From an uncultured Eubacteriales bacterium (GTDB lineage Bacteria; Bacillota; Clostridia; Oscillospirales; Oscillospiraceae): a stretch of DNA of 20,530 bases. The DNA lies in assembly GCA_900546075.1 (NCBI GenBank), contig URBH01000041.1, positions 1 to 20,530 on the forward strand, in the 5' to 3' direction. This document shows, piece after piece, positions 1-7,347 of this stretch (its first letter is position 1; every line of letters starts with the position of its first letter). Both the position numbers and the translations under genes were made by a program. Under the pieces are notes generated by a model, which had not been told where the DNA came from, did not search any database, and was given only the letters and a program-made list of their open reading frames with translations.

Positions 1-52
1 AGTGGGGCAAAAAGACGGCTGAGACTCGCAGACGCAATTGTGCGGTGTTGCC

Positions 53-718
53 TTAGTAGCCGCTGCCCTCCAATCCCTTCGCGATCTTGACAATGCGGGA
101 GGTGCCCAGGCGGGACGCGCCCAGGGTGATGAACTTCTCCGCGTCGGCAAGGCTGGAAATGCCGCCGGCGGCCTTGATCTTCACATGGGGCGCGACATGA
201 GCGGCGAACAGCTCCACATCGTGGAAGGTCGCGCCGGCCTTGGAAAAGCCCGTGGAGGTCTTGATGTAGTCCGCGCCGGAGTCGGAAACGCACCTGCACA
301 GGGCGATCTTTTCCTCGTCGGTGAGCAGGCAGGTTTCGATGATGACTTTCAAGAGCTTTCCGTTGCAGGCGGCCTTCACGGCGGCGATTTCCTCCGTGAT
401 CTTCTCCCACAGGCCGTCCTTCGCCCAGCCGATGTTGATGACCATGTCCACCTCGTCCGCGCCGTTCGCCACGGCGTCGGAGGCCATGAAGCACTTGGCG
501 GCGGTGGTGTCATAGCCGTTGGGGAAGCCGATGACGGTGCAGATGGGCAGTTTGTCCCCTACATACTCCTTTGCCTGTTTGACATAGGACGCGGGGATGC
601 AGACGGAGGCGGTGTGATACTTCATGCCGTCGTCGCAGACGCCTTTAATCTCCGCCCAGGTGGCGGTCTGGGTCAGCAGGGTGTGGTCGCATTTGGCAAG
701 AATGTCTTTCAGTTCCAT
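53..718 (-). CDS. deoC: Deoxyribose-phosphate aldolase (DERA, class I)
   Basis: Cytoplasmic enzyme that cleaves 2-deoxy-D-ribose 5-phosphate to glyceraldehyde 3-phosphate and acetaldehyde, the last step of deoxynucleoside catabolism. The 221-residue product is full length for the family. Visible motifs are TVIGFPNG (61-68), EVDMVIN with the conserved Asp (89-95), YIKTSTGF carrying the Schiff-base lysine K153, and IKAAGGI with the second conserved lysine K182. The start is supported by an AAGGAG ribosome site a few bases upstream. It lies 24 bp downstream of the thymidine kinase gene on the same strand, so the two probably share a transcript. No convincing terminator is visible in the 52 bases left before the window edge, so the operon may continue. 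Function is known from the family; operon membership is inferred from spacing. Confidence 0.97.
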   Translation of the reverse strand: MELKDILAKCDHTLLTQTATWAEIKGVCDDGMKYHTASVCIPASYVKQAKEYVGDKLPICTVIGFPNGYDTTAAKCFMASDAVANGADEVDMVINIGWAKDGLWEKITEEIAAVKAACNGKLLKVIIETCLLTDEEKIALCRCVSDSGADYIKTSTGFSKAGATFHDVELFAAHVAPHVKIKAAGGISSLADAEKFITLGASRLGTSRIVKIAKGLEGSGY

Positions 719-742
719 GATGATTCTCCTTCTATATACAAC

Positions 743-1348
743 TCAATTGTGTCCGTGGAGGCGGATGACCCGATGCTCCCGGATGCCCCGGATGTAGCAC
801 TTGTGACACATGGCAATATAGCTGTCGTTGCCCCCCAGAACCACCTGGGCGCCCTGGGTGATGATGTGGCCGTCGCCGTCGATCCGGGCGTTCACCGTAG
901 CCTTCGCGCCGCAGTCGCAGATGGTTTTGATTTCCTGAATGGTGTCCGCCACCTCCATCAGGCGGCGGCTGCCGGGAAACAGACGGGTCTGGAAGTCCGT
1001 GCGCAGACCGAAGCACATCACCGGGATGTTGTAGTCGTTAACCAGAGAGCGGAGCTGGTCGATCTGGCTCTCCGTCAGGAACTGGCATTCATCCACGATA
1101 ATGACGTCGCACTTGCCCTCCTGCGTGTCCTGAAACAGCAGGTAAATGTCCGTGCCGGGGGCGATGACGTCCGCCGGGGATTCCAGGCCGATGCGGCTGC
1201 GCAGAATCTTCGCGCCGTCCCGGGTGTCGGTGCCGGGCTTGATGAGCCAGACGTTCAAGTCGTTTTCCTCGTAGTTGTATTTGGTGATCAGCGCCTGAGC
1301 CGTTTTGCTGGAACCCATGGCGCCGTACTTGAAATAAAGCTTTGCCAT
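743..1348 (-). CDS. tdk: Thymidine kinase (TK1-like, type II)
   Basis: Phosphorylates thymidine to dTMP in the cytoplasm. The 201-residue product shows a P-loop GAMGSSKT (9-16), a Walker B/catalytic segment VIIVDECQF (82-90) with the presumed catalytic base E87, the GLRTDF substrate-loop motif near 114-119, and four zinc-ligand cysteines in two pairs (C144/C146 and C181/C184). These features define the tetrameric TK1-like family. An in-frame extension to 1402 is possible, but I chose the ATG at 1348 because a GGAGG ribosome site lies 8 bases upstream (1357-1361) and the family motif pattern begins right there. The gene reads from its own promoter (1374-1402) and is followed by deoC, giving a compact thymidine salvage and deoxyribose breakdown unit. 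Confidence 0.97.
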   Translation of the reverse strand: MAKLYFKYGAMGSSKTAQALITKYNYEENDLNVWLIKPGTDTRDGAKILRSRIGLESPADVIAPGTDIYLLFQDTQEGKCDVIIVDECQFLTESQIDQLRSLVNDYNIPVMCFGLRTDFQTRLFPGSRRLMEVADTIQEIKTICDCGAKATVNARIDGDGHIITQGAQVVLGGNDSYIAMCHKCYIRGIREHRVIRLHGHN

Positions 1349-1373
1349 TGTGTCTACCTCCGTTCGTCCTCCT

Positions 1374-1402
1374 ATTATAACGAAAAAGAAGGCCATATGC
1401 AA
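1374..1402 (-). promoter_or_regulatory. Sigma-A promoter of tdk-deoC
   Basis: On the minus strand TTGCAT (1397-1402) and TATAAT (1374-1379) are separated by exactly 17 bp, with the tdk ribosome site about 13 bases further on. It is back-to-back with the plus-strand promoter at 1435-1463. Confidence 0.8.
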
Positions 1403-1434
1403 CCCTTTTTCTGGGCGAAGTACACAATATATGC

Positions 1435-1463
1435 TTGCATTCCCGCCTGCCGGATGCTATACT
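1435..1463 (+). promoter_or_regulatory. Sigma-A promoter of the DUF4349 lipoprotein gene
   Basis: TTGCAT (1435-1440), a 17-bp spacer and TATACT (1458-1463). The expected start near 1470 gives a leader of about 100 bases, in which I see no recognised riboswitch. Confidence 0.7.
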
Positions 1464-1570
1464 GAACAAAAGAAGAAAAATTTTTCGGCAAATTTTCCAT
1501 TTTCTGAAACCTTCGCCGCAGTTTGTCGAGTATATGGGCAGAAGCACATAATAACAAGGAGGTAACTCAA

Positions 1571-2518
1571 ATGAAAAAGATGACCGCATTTCTCGTAACC
1601 CTGTGTATGCTTGCCGCTCTGCTGGCCGGATGCGGCGGCGCGAGCAAATCCACCCAGGCCTTCGACGCAGCCGCCCCCGCCGCAGCTGCCCCCGCCGAGG
1701 CGGCGAATGGCGCTTACTATGATATGGAGAGCGCCAAATCGGAGGATGGCGGACTGACGGGCGACACCGATTCCACCGTGCTGCCGGAAGGCCGCAAATG
1801 GATCATCACCGTGAATATGTCCGCCGAGACCGAAGATCTGGACGCTCTGATGGAAGCCCTGAACGGAAAGATCTCCGGTCTGGGCGGCTACGTGGAGGAT
1901 CAGGACAGCTATAACGGCAGCATGTATTCCTCCCGCCGCTACCGCAGCGCCAGTCTCACCGTCCGTATCCCCGCGGAGCGTGTGGACGAATTCACCGAGG
2001 AAATGTCCGGCATTGCCAACGTGGTATCCACCAACCTGAGCCGGGAGGACATCACCCTGAGCTACGTCGCGACCGAAAGCCGCGTCAAGGCGCTGCAAAC
2101 CGAGGAAGCCCGTCTTCTGGAGCTGATGGAGCAGGCCGAGACCATGGCCGACCTGCTGGAGATCGAGAGCCGCCTGACGGACGTGCGCTACGAGCTGGAA
2201 AATCGTGCTTCCCAGCTGCGGCTGTACGACAATCAGGTGGATTACGCCACCATTTACTTATCCATCGACGAGGTGCAGGAGTACACCCCCGTTGAGGAGC
2301 CCACCGTGTGGGAGCGGATCAGCGGCGGTTTCATCAGCAGTGTGAAGGGCGTCGGCAACGGGCTGCTTGACCTGCTGGTGTGGGTGCTGGCAAAGTCCCC
2401 CTATCTCGTCATTCTGGGCGGCGTCACCGCCGGCGTGGTGGTTCTCATCAGGAAGCGCAAGACCCGCAGGGCGGCAAAGAAGGCCGCCAAGCAGAATCCT
2501 ACCGAAGAAAGCAAGTAA
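1571..2518 (+). CDS. DUF4349 domain lipoprotein
   Basis: A 315-residue predicted lipoprotein of unknown function. It starts with a lysine-containing, hydrophobic signal peptide that ends in the lipobox LLAGC, with C21 as the predicted lipidated cysteine. A low-complexity Ala/Pro linker follows (about 30-48). The DUF4349 region then spans roughly residues 75-250 and has a long charged helical, coiled-coil-like stretch with many Glu and Leu (about 165-215). Near the C terminus there is one transmembrane helix (about 270-292) followed by a strongly basic cytoplasmic tail. The start at 1571 is fixed by AAGGAGGT (1556-1563) and by the signal peptide; a longer frame back to 1523 has no such support. 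It stands alone with its own promoter and terminator. Lipidation would need Lgt, which is encoded elsewhere in this window. Confidence 0.88.
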   Translation: MKKMTAFLVTLCMLAALLAGCGGASKSTQAFDAAAPAAAAPAEAANGAYYDMESAKSEDGGLTGDTDSTVLPEGRKWIITVNMSAETEDLDALMEALNGKISGLGGYVEDQDSYNGSMYSSRRYRSASLTVRIPAERVDEFTEEMSGIANVVSTNLSREDITLSYVATESRVKALQTEEARLLELMEQAETMADLLEIESRLTDVRYELENRASQLRLYDNQVDYATIYLSIDEVQEYTPVEEPTVWERISGGFISSVKGVGNGLLDLLVWVLAKSPYLVILGGVTAGVVVLIRKRKTRRAAKKAAKQNPTEESK

Positions 2519-2530
2519 GTACGTGTCCCG

Positions 2531-2566
2531 CCGGGCGCACCTTTCGGTGCGCCCGGTATTTATTTT
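2531..2566 (+). terminator. Rho-independent terminator after the DUF4349 gene
   Basis: A perfect 11-bp GC-rich stem (2531-2541 with 2546-2556) with a TTTC loop, followed by the T-rich tail TATTTATTTT. The tail overlaps the stop codon of the convergent parB-like gene. Confidence 0.9.
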
Positions 2567-3342
2567 GGAATTGTAATGGTCAGCACGATCTGGCTGTCCG
2601 TCTCCCGGCGCTCCGACACGGCGGGAATGCCGGACAGCTGGATTTTTTGCAGGGACTGGGTCAGGTTGTTGAGAAACGCGCCGACGTTGGCTTTCGACGA
2701 CCTGTCCGACCGGGCGGAAAGGAGGGTCTCCACATATTTTTCCGTCCGCGCCACGCTCATGCCCTGCCTTACGATCTCCTTTACCGCCGCGAGCTTGCTT
2801 TCCTCCGTAGGCAGCTTCAGAAGCGCCCGGGCATGGCGCTCCGTCAGCCCCGCCTCCCGCAGGGCAAGCAGCACCGGCTCGCTGTGCTTCAAAAGCCGCA
2901 GCTTGTTGGCCACCGCGCTCTGGCTTTTCCCCAGAAGCCGCGCCGCCTGCTCCTGACTCATGTCCCAGTCCTTCAGCAGCCGGGAAATGCCCATGGCCTC
3001 CTCGATGAAGTCCAGATCCTGCCGCTGCAAATTCTCCACCATGGCCGCCATGCCGGATTCCCGGTCGTCCATGCTCATGATGATGCAGGGGATGTCCGTG
3101 ATCCCCGCCAGCTCCGCCGCCCGGAGCCGGCGCTCCCCCGCGATCAGCTCATAGCCGTTTCCGCTGCGGCGGACGGACAGCGGCTGCAGGATTCCGTGCT
3201 GCCGGATGGAATCGGACAGCTCGTCCAGCGCCTCCGGGCGGAAAATTTTCCGTGGCTGCGCCGGATTGGGGCGGATGGAACGAGCCGGGAGAAAGACCAC
3301 CCGTCCGGTCTCCATGTAGGTTTTCAGCTTCTGACATTGCAT
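2560..3342 (-). CDS. ParB/Spo0J/Noc family DNA-binding protein
   Basis: A 260-residue member of the ParB family, CTP-dependent DNA clamps that bind parS-like sites and act in chromosome segregation or nucleoid occlusion. The N-terminal ParB domain has PNPAQPRK (26-32), the conserved GERRLRA box (69-75) and the ENLQRQDL box (103-110), which are the nucleotide-binding motifs. A helix-turn-helix (about 128-150, MSQEQAARLLGKSQSAVANK) and the typical LTERHARALL segment (166-175) follow. The C-terminal part is short. GGAGG lies 7 bases before the ATG. No parA gene is adjacent, so it could be a Noc-like paralogue rather than the main Spo0J; the sequence alone does not settle this. I saw no canonical parS palindrome in the window and could not name a clear promoter. 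Confidence 0.9.
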   Translation of the reverse strand: MQCQKLKTYMETGRVVFLPARSIRPNPAQPRKIFRPEALDELSDSIRQHGILQPLSVRRSGNGYELIAGERRLRAAELAGITDIPCIIMSMDDRESGMAAMVENLQRQDLDFIEEAMGISRLLKDWDMSQEQAARLLGKSQSAVANKLRLLKHSEPVLLALREAGLTERHARALLKLPTEESKLAAVKEIVRQGMSVARTEKYVETLLSARSDRSSKANVGAFLNNLTQSLQKIQLSGIPAVSERRETDSQIVLTITIPK

Positions 3343-3505
3343 TGCCCGTCCTCCCTTGTTGATGTGAGACCATTGTACGTTGCGTCAAAACGGGAATACC
3401 AGCGAAAACGGCGCGGCTTTCAAAGGAAACGCACGACATTTTCTTCTCTCTTTTACCGTTCTCTCCCAGTTCATAAAATATTTACGGAATATTGCATTTT
3501 CCCTC

Positions 3506-3534
3506 TTGCTTTTTTTGCCAAGCTGCGCTATTAT
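3506..3534 (+). promoter_or_regulatory. Sigma-A promoter of groESL
   Basis: TTGCTT (3506-3511), a 17-bp spacer and TATTAT (3529-3534), placed immediately before the CIRCE operator so that transcription would begin inside or at the edge of CIRCE. Confidence 0.75.
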
Positions 3535-3535
3535 A

Positions 3536-3562
3536 TTAGCACTCAGAACGAGTGAGTGCTAA
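3536..3562 (+). promoter_or_regulatory. CIRCE operator (HrcA binding site)
   Basis: A perfect consensus inverted repeat, TTAGCACTC (3536-3544), 9-base spacer, GAGTGCTAA (3554-3562). CIRCE is the established binding site of the heat-shock repressor HrcA, so groESL is expected to be repressed at normal temperature and induced by heat. hrcA itself is not in this window. Confidence 0.98.
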
Positions 3563-3637
3563 ACCGTGTAGATACAGGCGGGTAAGGCTTGTCCGATACC
3601 CGTCGTCTAAATGCTTATATGTATGGAGGAATTCGAA

Positions 3638-3913
3638 ATGAAACTCAAGCCCATGGCAGATAACGTTCTGCTCAAAGCCCACGAAGCGCCCGAGACCACC
3701 GTCTCCGGCATTGTTCTGGCTACCACCAACAAGGAAAAGCCCATGATCTACGAGGTCGTTTCCGTCGGCCCCGGTACCAAGGACGTCACCATGACCGTCA
3801 AGGCCGGTGAGAAGGTCGTTGTCGGCAAGTTCACCGGCACCGATGTGACCATCGACAAGGAAGATTACAAGTTTGTCAAGCAGGACGACATTCTGGCTGT
3901 CGTCACTGACTAA
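3638..3913 (+). CDS. groES: Co-chaperonin GroES (Cpn10)
   Basis: The heptameric lid that caps GroEL during ATP-driven protein folding in the cytoplasm. The 91-residue product begins MKLKPMADNVLLK, matching the family start (K-P-L-x-D-R-V), with Asn in place of the usual Arg. It has a mobile loop with the GroEL-contacting I-V-L (about 24-26) and ends KFVKQDDILAVV. I chose the ATG at 3638, preceded by GGAGGA (3625-3630), over an in-frame ATG at 3611 that would add nine residues not found in the family. groEL starts 15 bases after the stop. Regulation is by CIRCE/HrcA at 3536-3562. Confidence 0.97.
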   Translation: MKLKPMADNVLLKAHEAPETTVSGIVLATTNKEKPMIYEVVSVGPGTKDVTMTVKAGEKVVVGKFTGTDVTIDKEDYKFVKQDDILAVVTD

Positions 3914-3928
3914 GGAGGAAAAAATATC

Positions 3929-5563
3929 ATGTCCAAGATGATTGTTTACGGCGAAGAAGCCCGCAAGAAGCTGCAGTCCGGCATTGACCAGCTGGCCAAT
4001 ACCGTTAAGGTTACCCTGGGACCCAAGGGCCGCAACGTGGTTCTGGGCAAGAAGTACGGCGCGCCCCTCATCACCAACGACGGCGTGACCATCGCCAAGG
4101 AAGTGGAGCTGGAGGACGCCTTCGAGAACATGGGCGCACAGCTCATCCGGGAAGTCGCCACCAAGACCAACGACGTCGCCGGTGACGGCACCACCACCGC
4201 TACATTGCTTGCCCAGGCTATTACCCGGGAGGGTCTCAAGAACCTGTCCGCCGGCGCCAACCCCATGGTCATGCGCAAGGGCATCGACAAGGCCGTTGCC
4301 GCTGCCGTTGAGGCCATCAAGGCCAATTCCGTTCCCGTGTCCGACTCGGACTCCATTGCCCGTGTGGGCACCGTGTCCTCCGGCGACGAGACCATCGGCA
4401 AGCTGATCGCCGAGGCCATGGAGAAGGTGGGCAAGGAAGGCGTCATCACCATCGAGGAGAGCAAGACCGCCGAGACCGGTCTGGACGTGGTCGAGGGTAT
4501 GCAGTTCGACCGGGGCTATATCTCCCCCTACATGGTTACCGACACCGACAAGATGGAGGCCGTCCTGGACGACGCCTACGTCCTGATTACCGATAAGAAG
4601 ATTTCCTCCATCCAGGAGATCCTGCCCATTCTGGAGCCCATCGTCAAGTCCGGCCGTAAGCTGATGATCATCGCCGAGGACGTGGAGGGCGACGCTCTGG
4701 CAACGCTGCTGCTGAACCGTCTGCAGGGCCGCTTCAACGTGGTCTGCGTGAAGGCCCCCGGCTTCGGCGACCGCCGCAAGGAAATGCTCCAGGATATCGC
4801 CGTGCTCACCGGCGGCACCGTCATTTCCAGTCAGCTGAACATGGAGCTGCCTGACGCCAAGATGGAGGATCTGGGTCACTGCCGTCAGATCGTGGTCACC
4901 AAGGACACCACCACCATCGTCGACGGTGACGGCGCGCCCGAGGCCATCCAGGATCGCGCCCACATGATCCGCTCCGCCATTGCCACCACCACCTCCGACT
5001 ACGACCGCGAGAAGCTCCAGGAGCGTCTGGCGAAGCTGTCCGGCGGCGTGGCCGTCATCAAAGTCGGCGCCCAGACCGAGGTCGCCATGAAGGAGCGGAA
5101 GCTGCGGGTCGAGGACGCCCTGAACGCTGCCCGCGCCGCTGTGGAAGAGGGCATCGTGGCCGGCGGCGGTACCGCTCAGGTCAACGCCATCCCCGCTGTT
5201 GAGAAGCTGATTTCCACCCTGCACGGCGACGAGAAGACCGGCGCGCGGATCATTGCCGCCGCTCTCCAGGCGCCCATCCGTCAGATCGCCGAGAACGCCG
5301 GTGTGGACGGCAGCGTCGTCTACGAGAAGATCCGCACCTCCGGCAAGGTCGGCTACGGCTACAACGCCTACACCGAGGAGTATGTGGACATGATCCCCGC
5401 AGGCATCGTCGATCCCACCAAGGTGACCCGTTCCTCTCTGGAGAACGCCGCGTCCATCGCGGGCTGCGTGCTGACCACCGAGTCTCTGGTGGTCGACAAG
5501 CCCGACCCCGCCGCCGACGCCGCAGCAGCCGCTGCCGCAGGCCAGGCCGGTGGAATGTACTAA
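3929..5563 (+). CDS. groEL: Chaperonin GroEL (Cpn60)
   Basis: The 544-residue ATP-dependent chaperonin subunit, full length, forming double seven-member rings. Nucleotide-binding motifs are clear: TLGPKGRNV (29-37) and AGDGTTTAT (84-92). The family signature AAVEEGIVAGGGT lies near 400. An AAGGAGGA ribosome site directly follows groES, so the two genes form one operon. The C-terminal tail is alanine-rich (a run of seven Ala followed by GQAGGMY) and lacks the longer Gly-Gly-Met repeat array of many GroELs. A long antisense frame through this gene reflects its GC-rich codon use and is not counted as a gene. Confidence 0.98.
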   Translation: MSKMIVYGEEARKKLQSGIDQLANTVKVTLGPKGRNVVLGKKYGAPLITNDGVTIAKEVELEDAFENMGAQLIREVATKTNDVAGDGTTTATLLAQAITREGLKNLSAGANPMVMRKGIDKAVAAAVEAIKANSVPVSDSDSIARVGTVSSGDETIGKLIAEAMEKVGKEGVITIEESKTAETGLDVVEGMQFDRGYISPYMVTDTDKMEAVLDDAYVLITDKKISSIQEILPILEPIVKSGRKLMIIAEDVEGDALATLLLNRLQGRFNVVCVKAPGFGDRRKEMLQDIAVLTGGTVISSQLNMELPDAKMEDLGHCRQIVVTKDTTTIVDGDGAPEAIQDRAHMIRSAIATTTSDYDREKLQERLAKLSGGVAVIKVGAQTEVAMKERKLRVEDALNAARAAVEEGIVAGGGTAQVNAIPAVEKLISTLHGDEKTGARIIAAALQAPIRQIAENAGVDGSVVYEKIRTSGKVGYGYNAYTEEYVDMIPAGIVDPTKVTRSSLENAASIAGCVLTTESLVVDKPDPAADAAAAAAAGQAGGMY

Positions 5564-5584
5564 GCAATTCCCGTAAAATCAACC

Positions 5585-5622
5585 AGTCCGGCGGTTCCGA
5601 ATGGAACCGCCGGACTTTTATT
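5585..5622 (+). terminator. Rho-independent terminator of groESL
   Basis: A perfect 14-bp stem (5585-5598 with 5603-5616) with a GAAT loop and a TTTTATT tail, 22 bases after the groEL stop. On the minus strand no strong T tract follows the stem, so termination of the convergent ROK gene here would be weaker. Confidence 0.92.
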
Positions 5623-5649
5623 GATCCAATATGCTATGTAACGGCGTAC

Positions 5650-5790
5650 CCCCCTTGGCTCTCCCTTTGGGAGAGCTGTCACCGAAGGTGACTGAGAGGG
5701 TATTGCAGCCTGGTATACCCTCTCTGTCCATTTTTATGGGTACAGTTTACTTTGCTCGTCCACCTCTCCCAAAAGGGAGAGGCAAGGGGG
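5650..5790. repeat. Short inverted-repeat element, copy 1
   Basis: A 141-bp non-coding element bounded by imperfect terminal inverted repeats: the left end reads CCCCCTTGGCTCTCCC and the right end, on the other strand, CCCCCTTGCCTCTCCC. Each arm folds on itself (CTCTCCC-TTT-GGGAGAG on the left, CCTCTCCC-AA-AAGGGAGAGG on the right), and a further GTCACC/GGTGAC hairpin lies inside the left arm. It ends three bases before the stop codon of the ROK-like gene. A shorter second copy is at 18889-19007. It carries no coding capacity. A MITE-like non-autonomous element or a dispersed 3'-UTR structure would both fit. Confidence 0.85.
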
Positions 5791-5793
5791 ATT

Positions 5794-7173
5794 TTACCGG
5801 ATCCTCGGCAGGGAGGCCGCTGCCACGGACTGACCCACACGGCGGGTCTTTTCGTCGGGGAGGGAAACCTCGCACTTCTTCGCAAGCGCGGGGTATTCGT
5901 CGGCCAGAATTTCGTTGCACACCCGCAGGATGGTGTCGCCGCCCTTGCCGGACATGACGCGGCCAAGCATCATCATATGCTCGATGTCGTAGAACTGGGA
6001 GTACAGCACCACGGCGTATGCCAGATACGCGCCGATGGTCTCGAAAATGGCCTGGGCGCCGGGGTCGTCCTTCTCCATCAGCGCCTGAACGACCTTCAGC
6101 TTCTCCGCGGGAGACAGATTTTCGTCCAGCGCAATGCCGGCGGCGGGCGCCAGCTTGATGACCGCGTCCTGAGAGAAATACTTGCAGCCCACGCCAATGT
6201 CGGTAGACCACTCGTCCTGCATGGCGTTCTCGCACAGGTCAACGGGGGCGAAGGCCAGCTCGTTGATCCAGCCGAGAACGTTCTTGTCCTTGTCCACGTA
6301 GCCCACGGCCTCGGAGGTACCCATGGCGATGCCCATGATATTGCCCACGCCTAAGCCCATGGCGCCGGCCAATGCGGACACGTCGCCGTCGTTGGCCACC
6401 ACGATGGGAACGTCGCCGATTTCCTTGGCGGCGCGGTCGTAAATGGTCTTGACCTTGTCCCACTGGGAGCGGGGAACCTTGATGAACAGGGACGCGACCA
6501 TGGGCGCGTTGCCGATGAAGGTGCCTGCGGAGGACACGCCGATGGCGTCCACCCGGGGCATCCTGGAAGCGGCGCTCCTGAACGCGGCCACGATGCCGTC
6601 ATAATGGTACTGGGGATCCGCCTGGAGCTTGGGGAACCATACGACCTCCTCGGAATAGACGCACTCGCCGTCGATCACGGCAGAGACCTTCCGGTCGGAA
6701 CCGCCGGCGTCGAAGCCGATGCGGCAGCCGTCCAGATTGCCGCCGATGGGCTCGGCCACTTCATTGGCGGCAGGGCAGGCGTCCAGGGGCAGGTCAATGA
6801 TCTCCAGATCGCGCTCGTAGAGCTGGTTGAAGAAGGTGAAGTCAAAGTGACGCTCCCCCTTGGGGTCGTAGGCCTTTTTCAGCCGCTGGGCAAGCGCGCT
6901 GCAGCCGCAGACGCTCACCCGGAAGCCGCCGACGGACCACAGCAGGAACTTGACATAGCGCTCCACGTAGCGGTAGTCGGCCTCGGCCATTTCCGGCGTG
7001 CCGTGGATGCAGGTGTGGTGGACGGAAACGCGCCCCTTGTCCCGCTCAACGGCGATGGCGATGGGCTTTTTTGCGTCCTTCAGATAGGCGGCGCGCCACA
7101 CGCCGAAGGGGACAAACTGCTGATCCAGCTTGGGCGTATGCTTCATGTTGTATTCGATGTCCAGATACTGCAT
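5794..7173 (-). CDS. ROK family protein (sugar kinase-like)
   Basis: A 459-residue protein with an ASKHA/ROK-type ATPase fold. The phosphate-1 motif is GFDAGGSDRK (153-162). VVANDGDVSALAG (258-270) has an Asp (D262) where ROK kinases carry the catalytic base, and GIAMGTSEAVGYVD (281-294) resembles the phosphate-2 region. About 150 residues precede the ROK part and do not belong to the standard domain. The zinc-binding CxCGxxGC motif of many ROK kinases and repressors is absent, and there is no DNA-binding N terminus, so a kinase-like role is more likely than a repressor. The substrate cannot be told. The start is supported by GGGAGGA 8-10 bases upstream. It is transcribed alone, convergent with groEL, and its stop lies next to repeat copy 1. 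Confidence 0.82.
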   Translation of the reverse strand: MQYLDIEYNMKHTPKLDQQFVPFGVWRAAYLKDAKKPIAIAVERDKGRVSVHHTCIHGTPEMAEADYRYVERYVKFLLWSVGGFRVSVCGCSALAQRLKKAYDPKGERHFDFTFFNQLYERDLEIIDLPLDACPAANEVAEPIGGNLDGCRIGFDAGGSDRKVSAVIDGECVYSEEVVWFPKLQADPQYHYDGIVAAFRSAASRMPRVDAIGVSSAGTFIGNAPMVASLFIKVPRSQWDKVKTIYDRAAKEIGDVPIVVANDGDVSALAGAMGLGVGNIMGIAMGTSEAVGYVDKDKNVLGWINELAFAPVDLCENAMQDEWSTDIGVGCKYFSQDAVIKLAPAAGIALDENLSPAEKLKVVQALMEKDDPGAQAIFETIGAYLAYAVVLYSQFYDIEHMMMLGRVMSGKGGDTILRVCNEILADEYPALAKKCEVSLPDEKTRRVGQSVAAASLPRIR

Positions 7174-7228
7174 GGAAAATTCCTCCCTATTGTTCAGGCT
7201 TCTTAGCTTCCGTATATCAGTATAGCAT

Positions 7229-7258
7229 AAAATATCGTCCCGGCTATAGGAATTTCAA
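7229..7258 (-). promoter_or_regulatory. Candidate promoter of the ROK-like gene
   Basis: Minus-strand TTGAAA (7253-7258), an 18-bp spacer and TATTTT (7229-7234). An alternative extended -10, TGCTATACT, lies at 7219-7227. Either would place the start about 40-50 bases before the coding region. Confidence 0.5.
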
Positions 7259-7307
7259 CATGATTTTTACCAAATCCGCTTTTTGGGACTGCCCGTTTTC
7301 TCGTTGC

Positions 7308-7342
7308 AAAAAGCAAGGCCGGTGCGGCGAGCACCGGCCTTG
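7308..7342 (-). terminator. Rho-independent terminator of the ymfF-ymfH-lgt operon
   Basis: A perfect 12-bp stem (7314-7325 with 7331-7342) with a 5-base loop, followed on the minus strand by CTTTTTGC. It lies 5 bases after the lgt stop. Confidence 0.92.
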
Positions 7343-7347
7343 CGACA

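Noticed and set aside
1..52. A terminator for tdk-deoC at the window edge
   Set aside because: A T run is present on the minus strand, but I found no stable stem before it.
38..1465. 475-codon plus-strand frame opposite deoC and tdk
   Set aside because: Antisense to two clear enzymes with full motifs; no ribosome site and low-complexity composition.
2380..3555. 391-codon plus-strand frame across the DUF4349 end and parB-like gene
   Set aside because: It crosses a strong terminator, overlaps two supported genes, and its Arg/Gln/His/Leu-rich product shows no domain.
3536..5224. 562-codon minus-strand frame opposite groEL
   Set aside because: A long antisense frame from GC-rich codon bias of groEL; the product is Gly/Leu/Asp/His-rich without domains and has no ribosome site.
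5650..5790. Reading the first inverted-repeat element as a CRISPR repeat or tRNA
   Set aside because: Only two distant copies, no spacers and no cloverleaf; hairpins and terminal inverted repeats explain it better.
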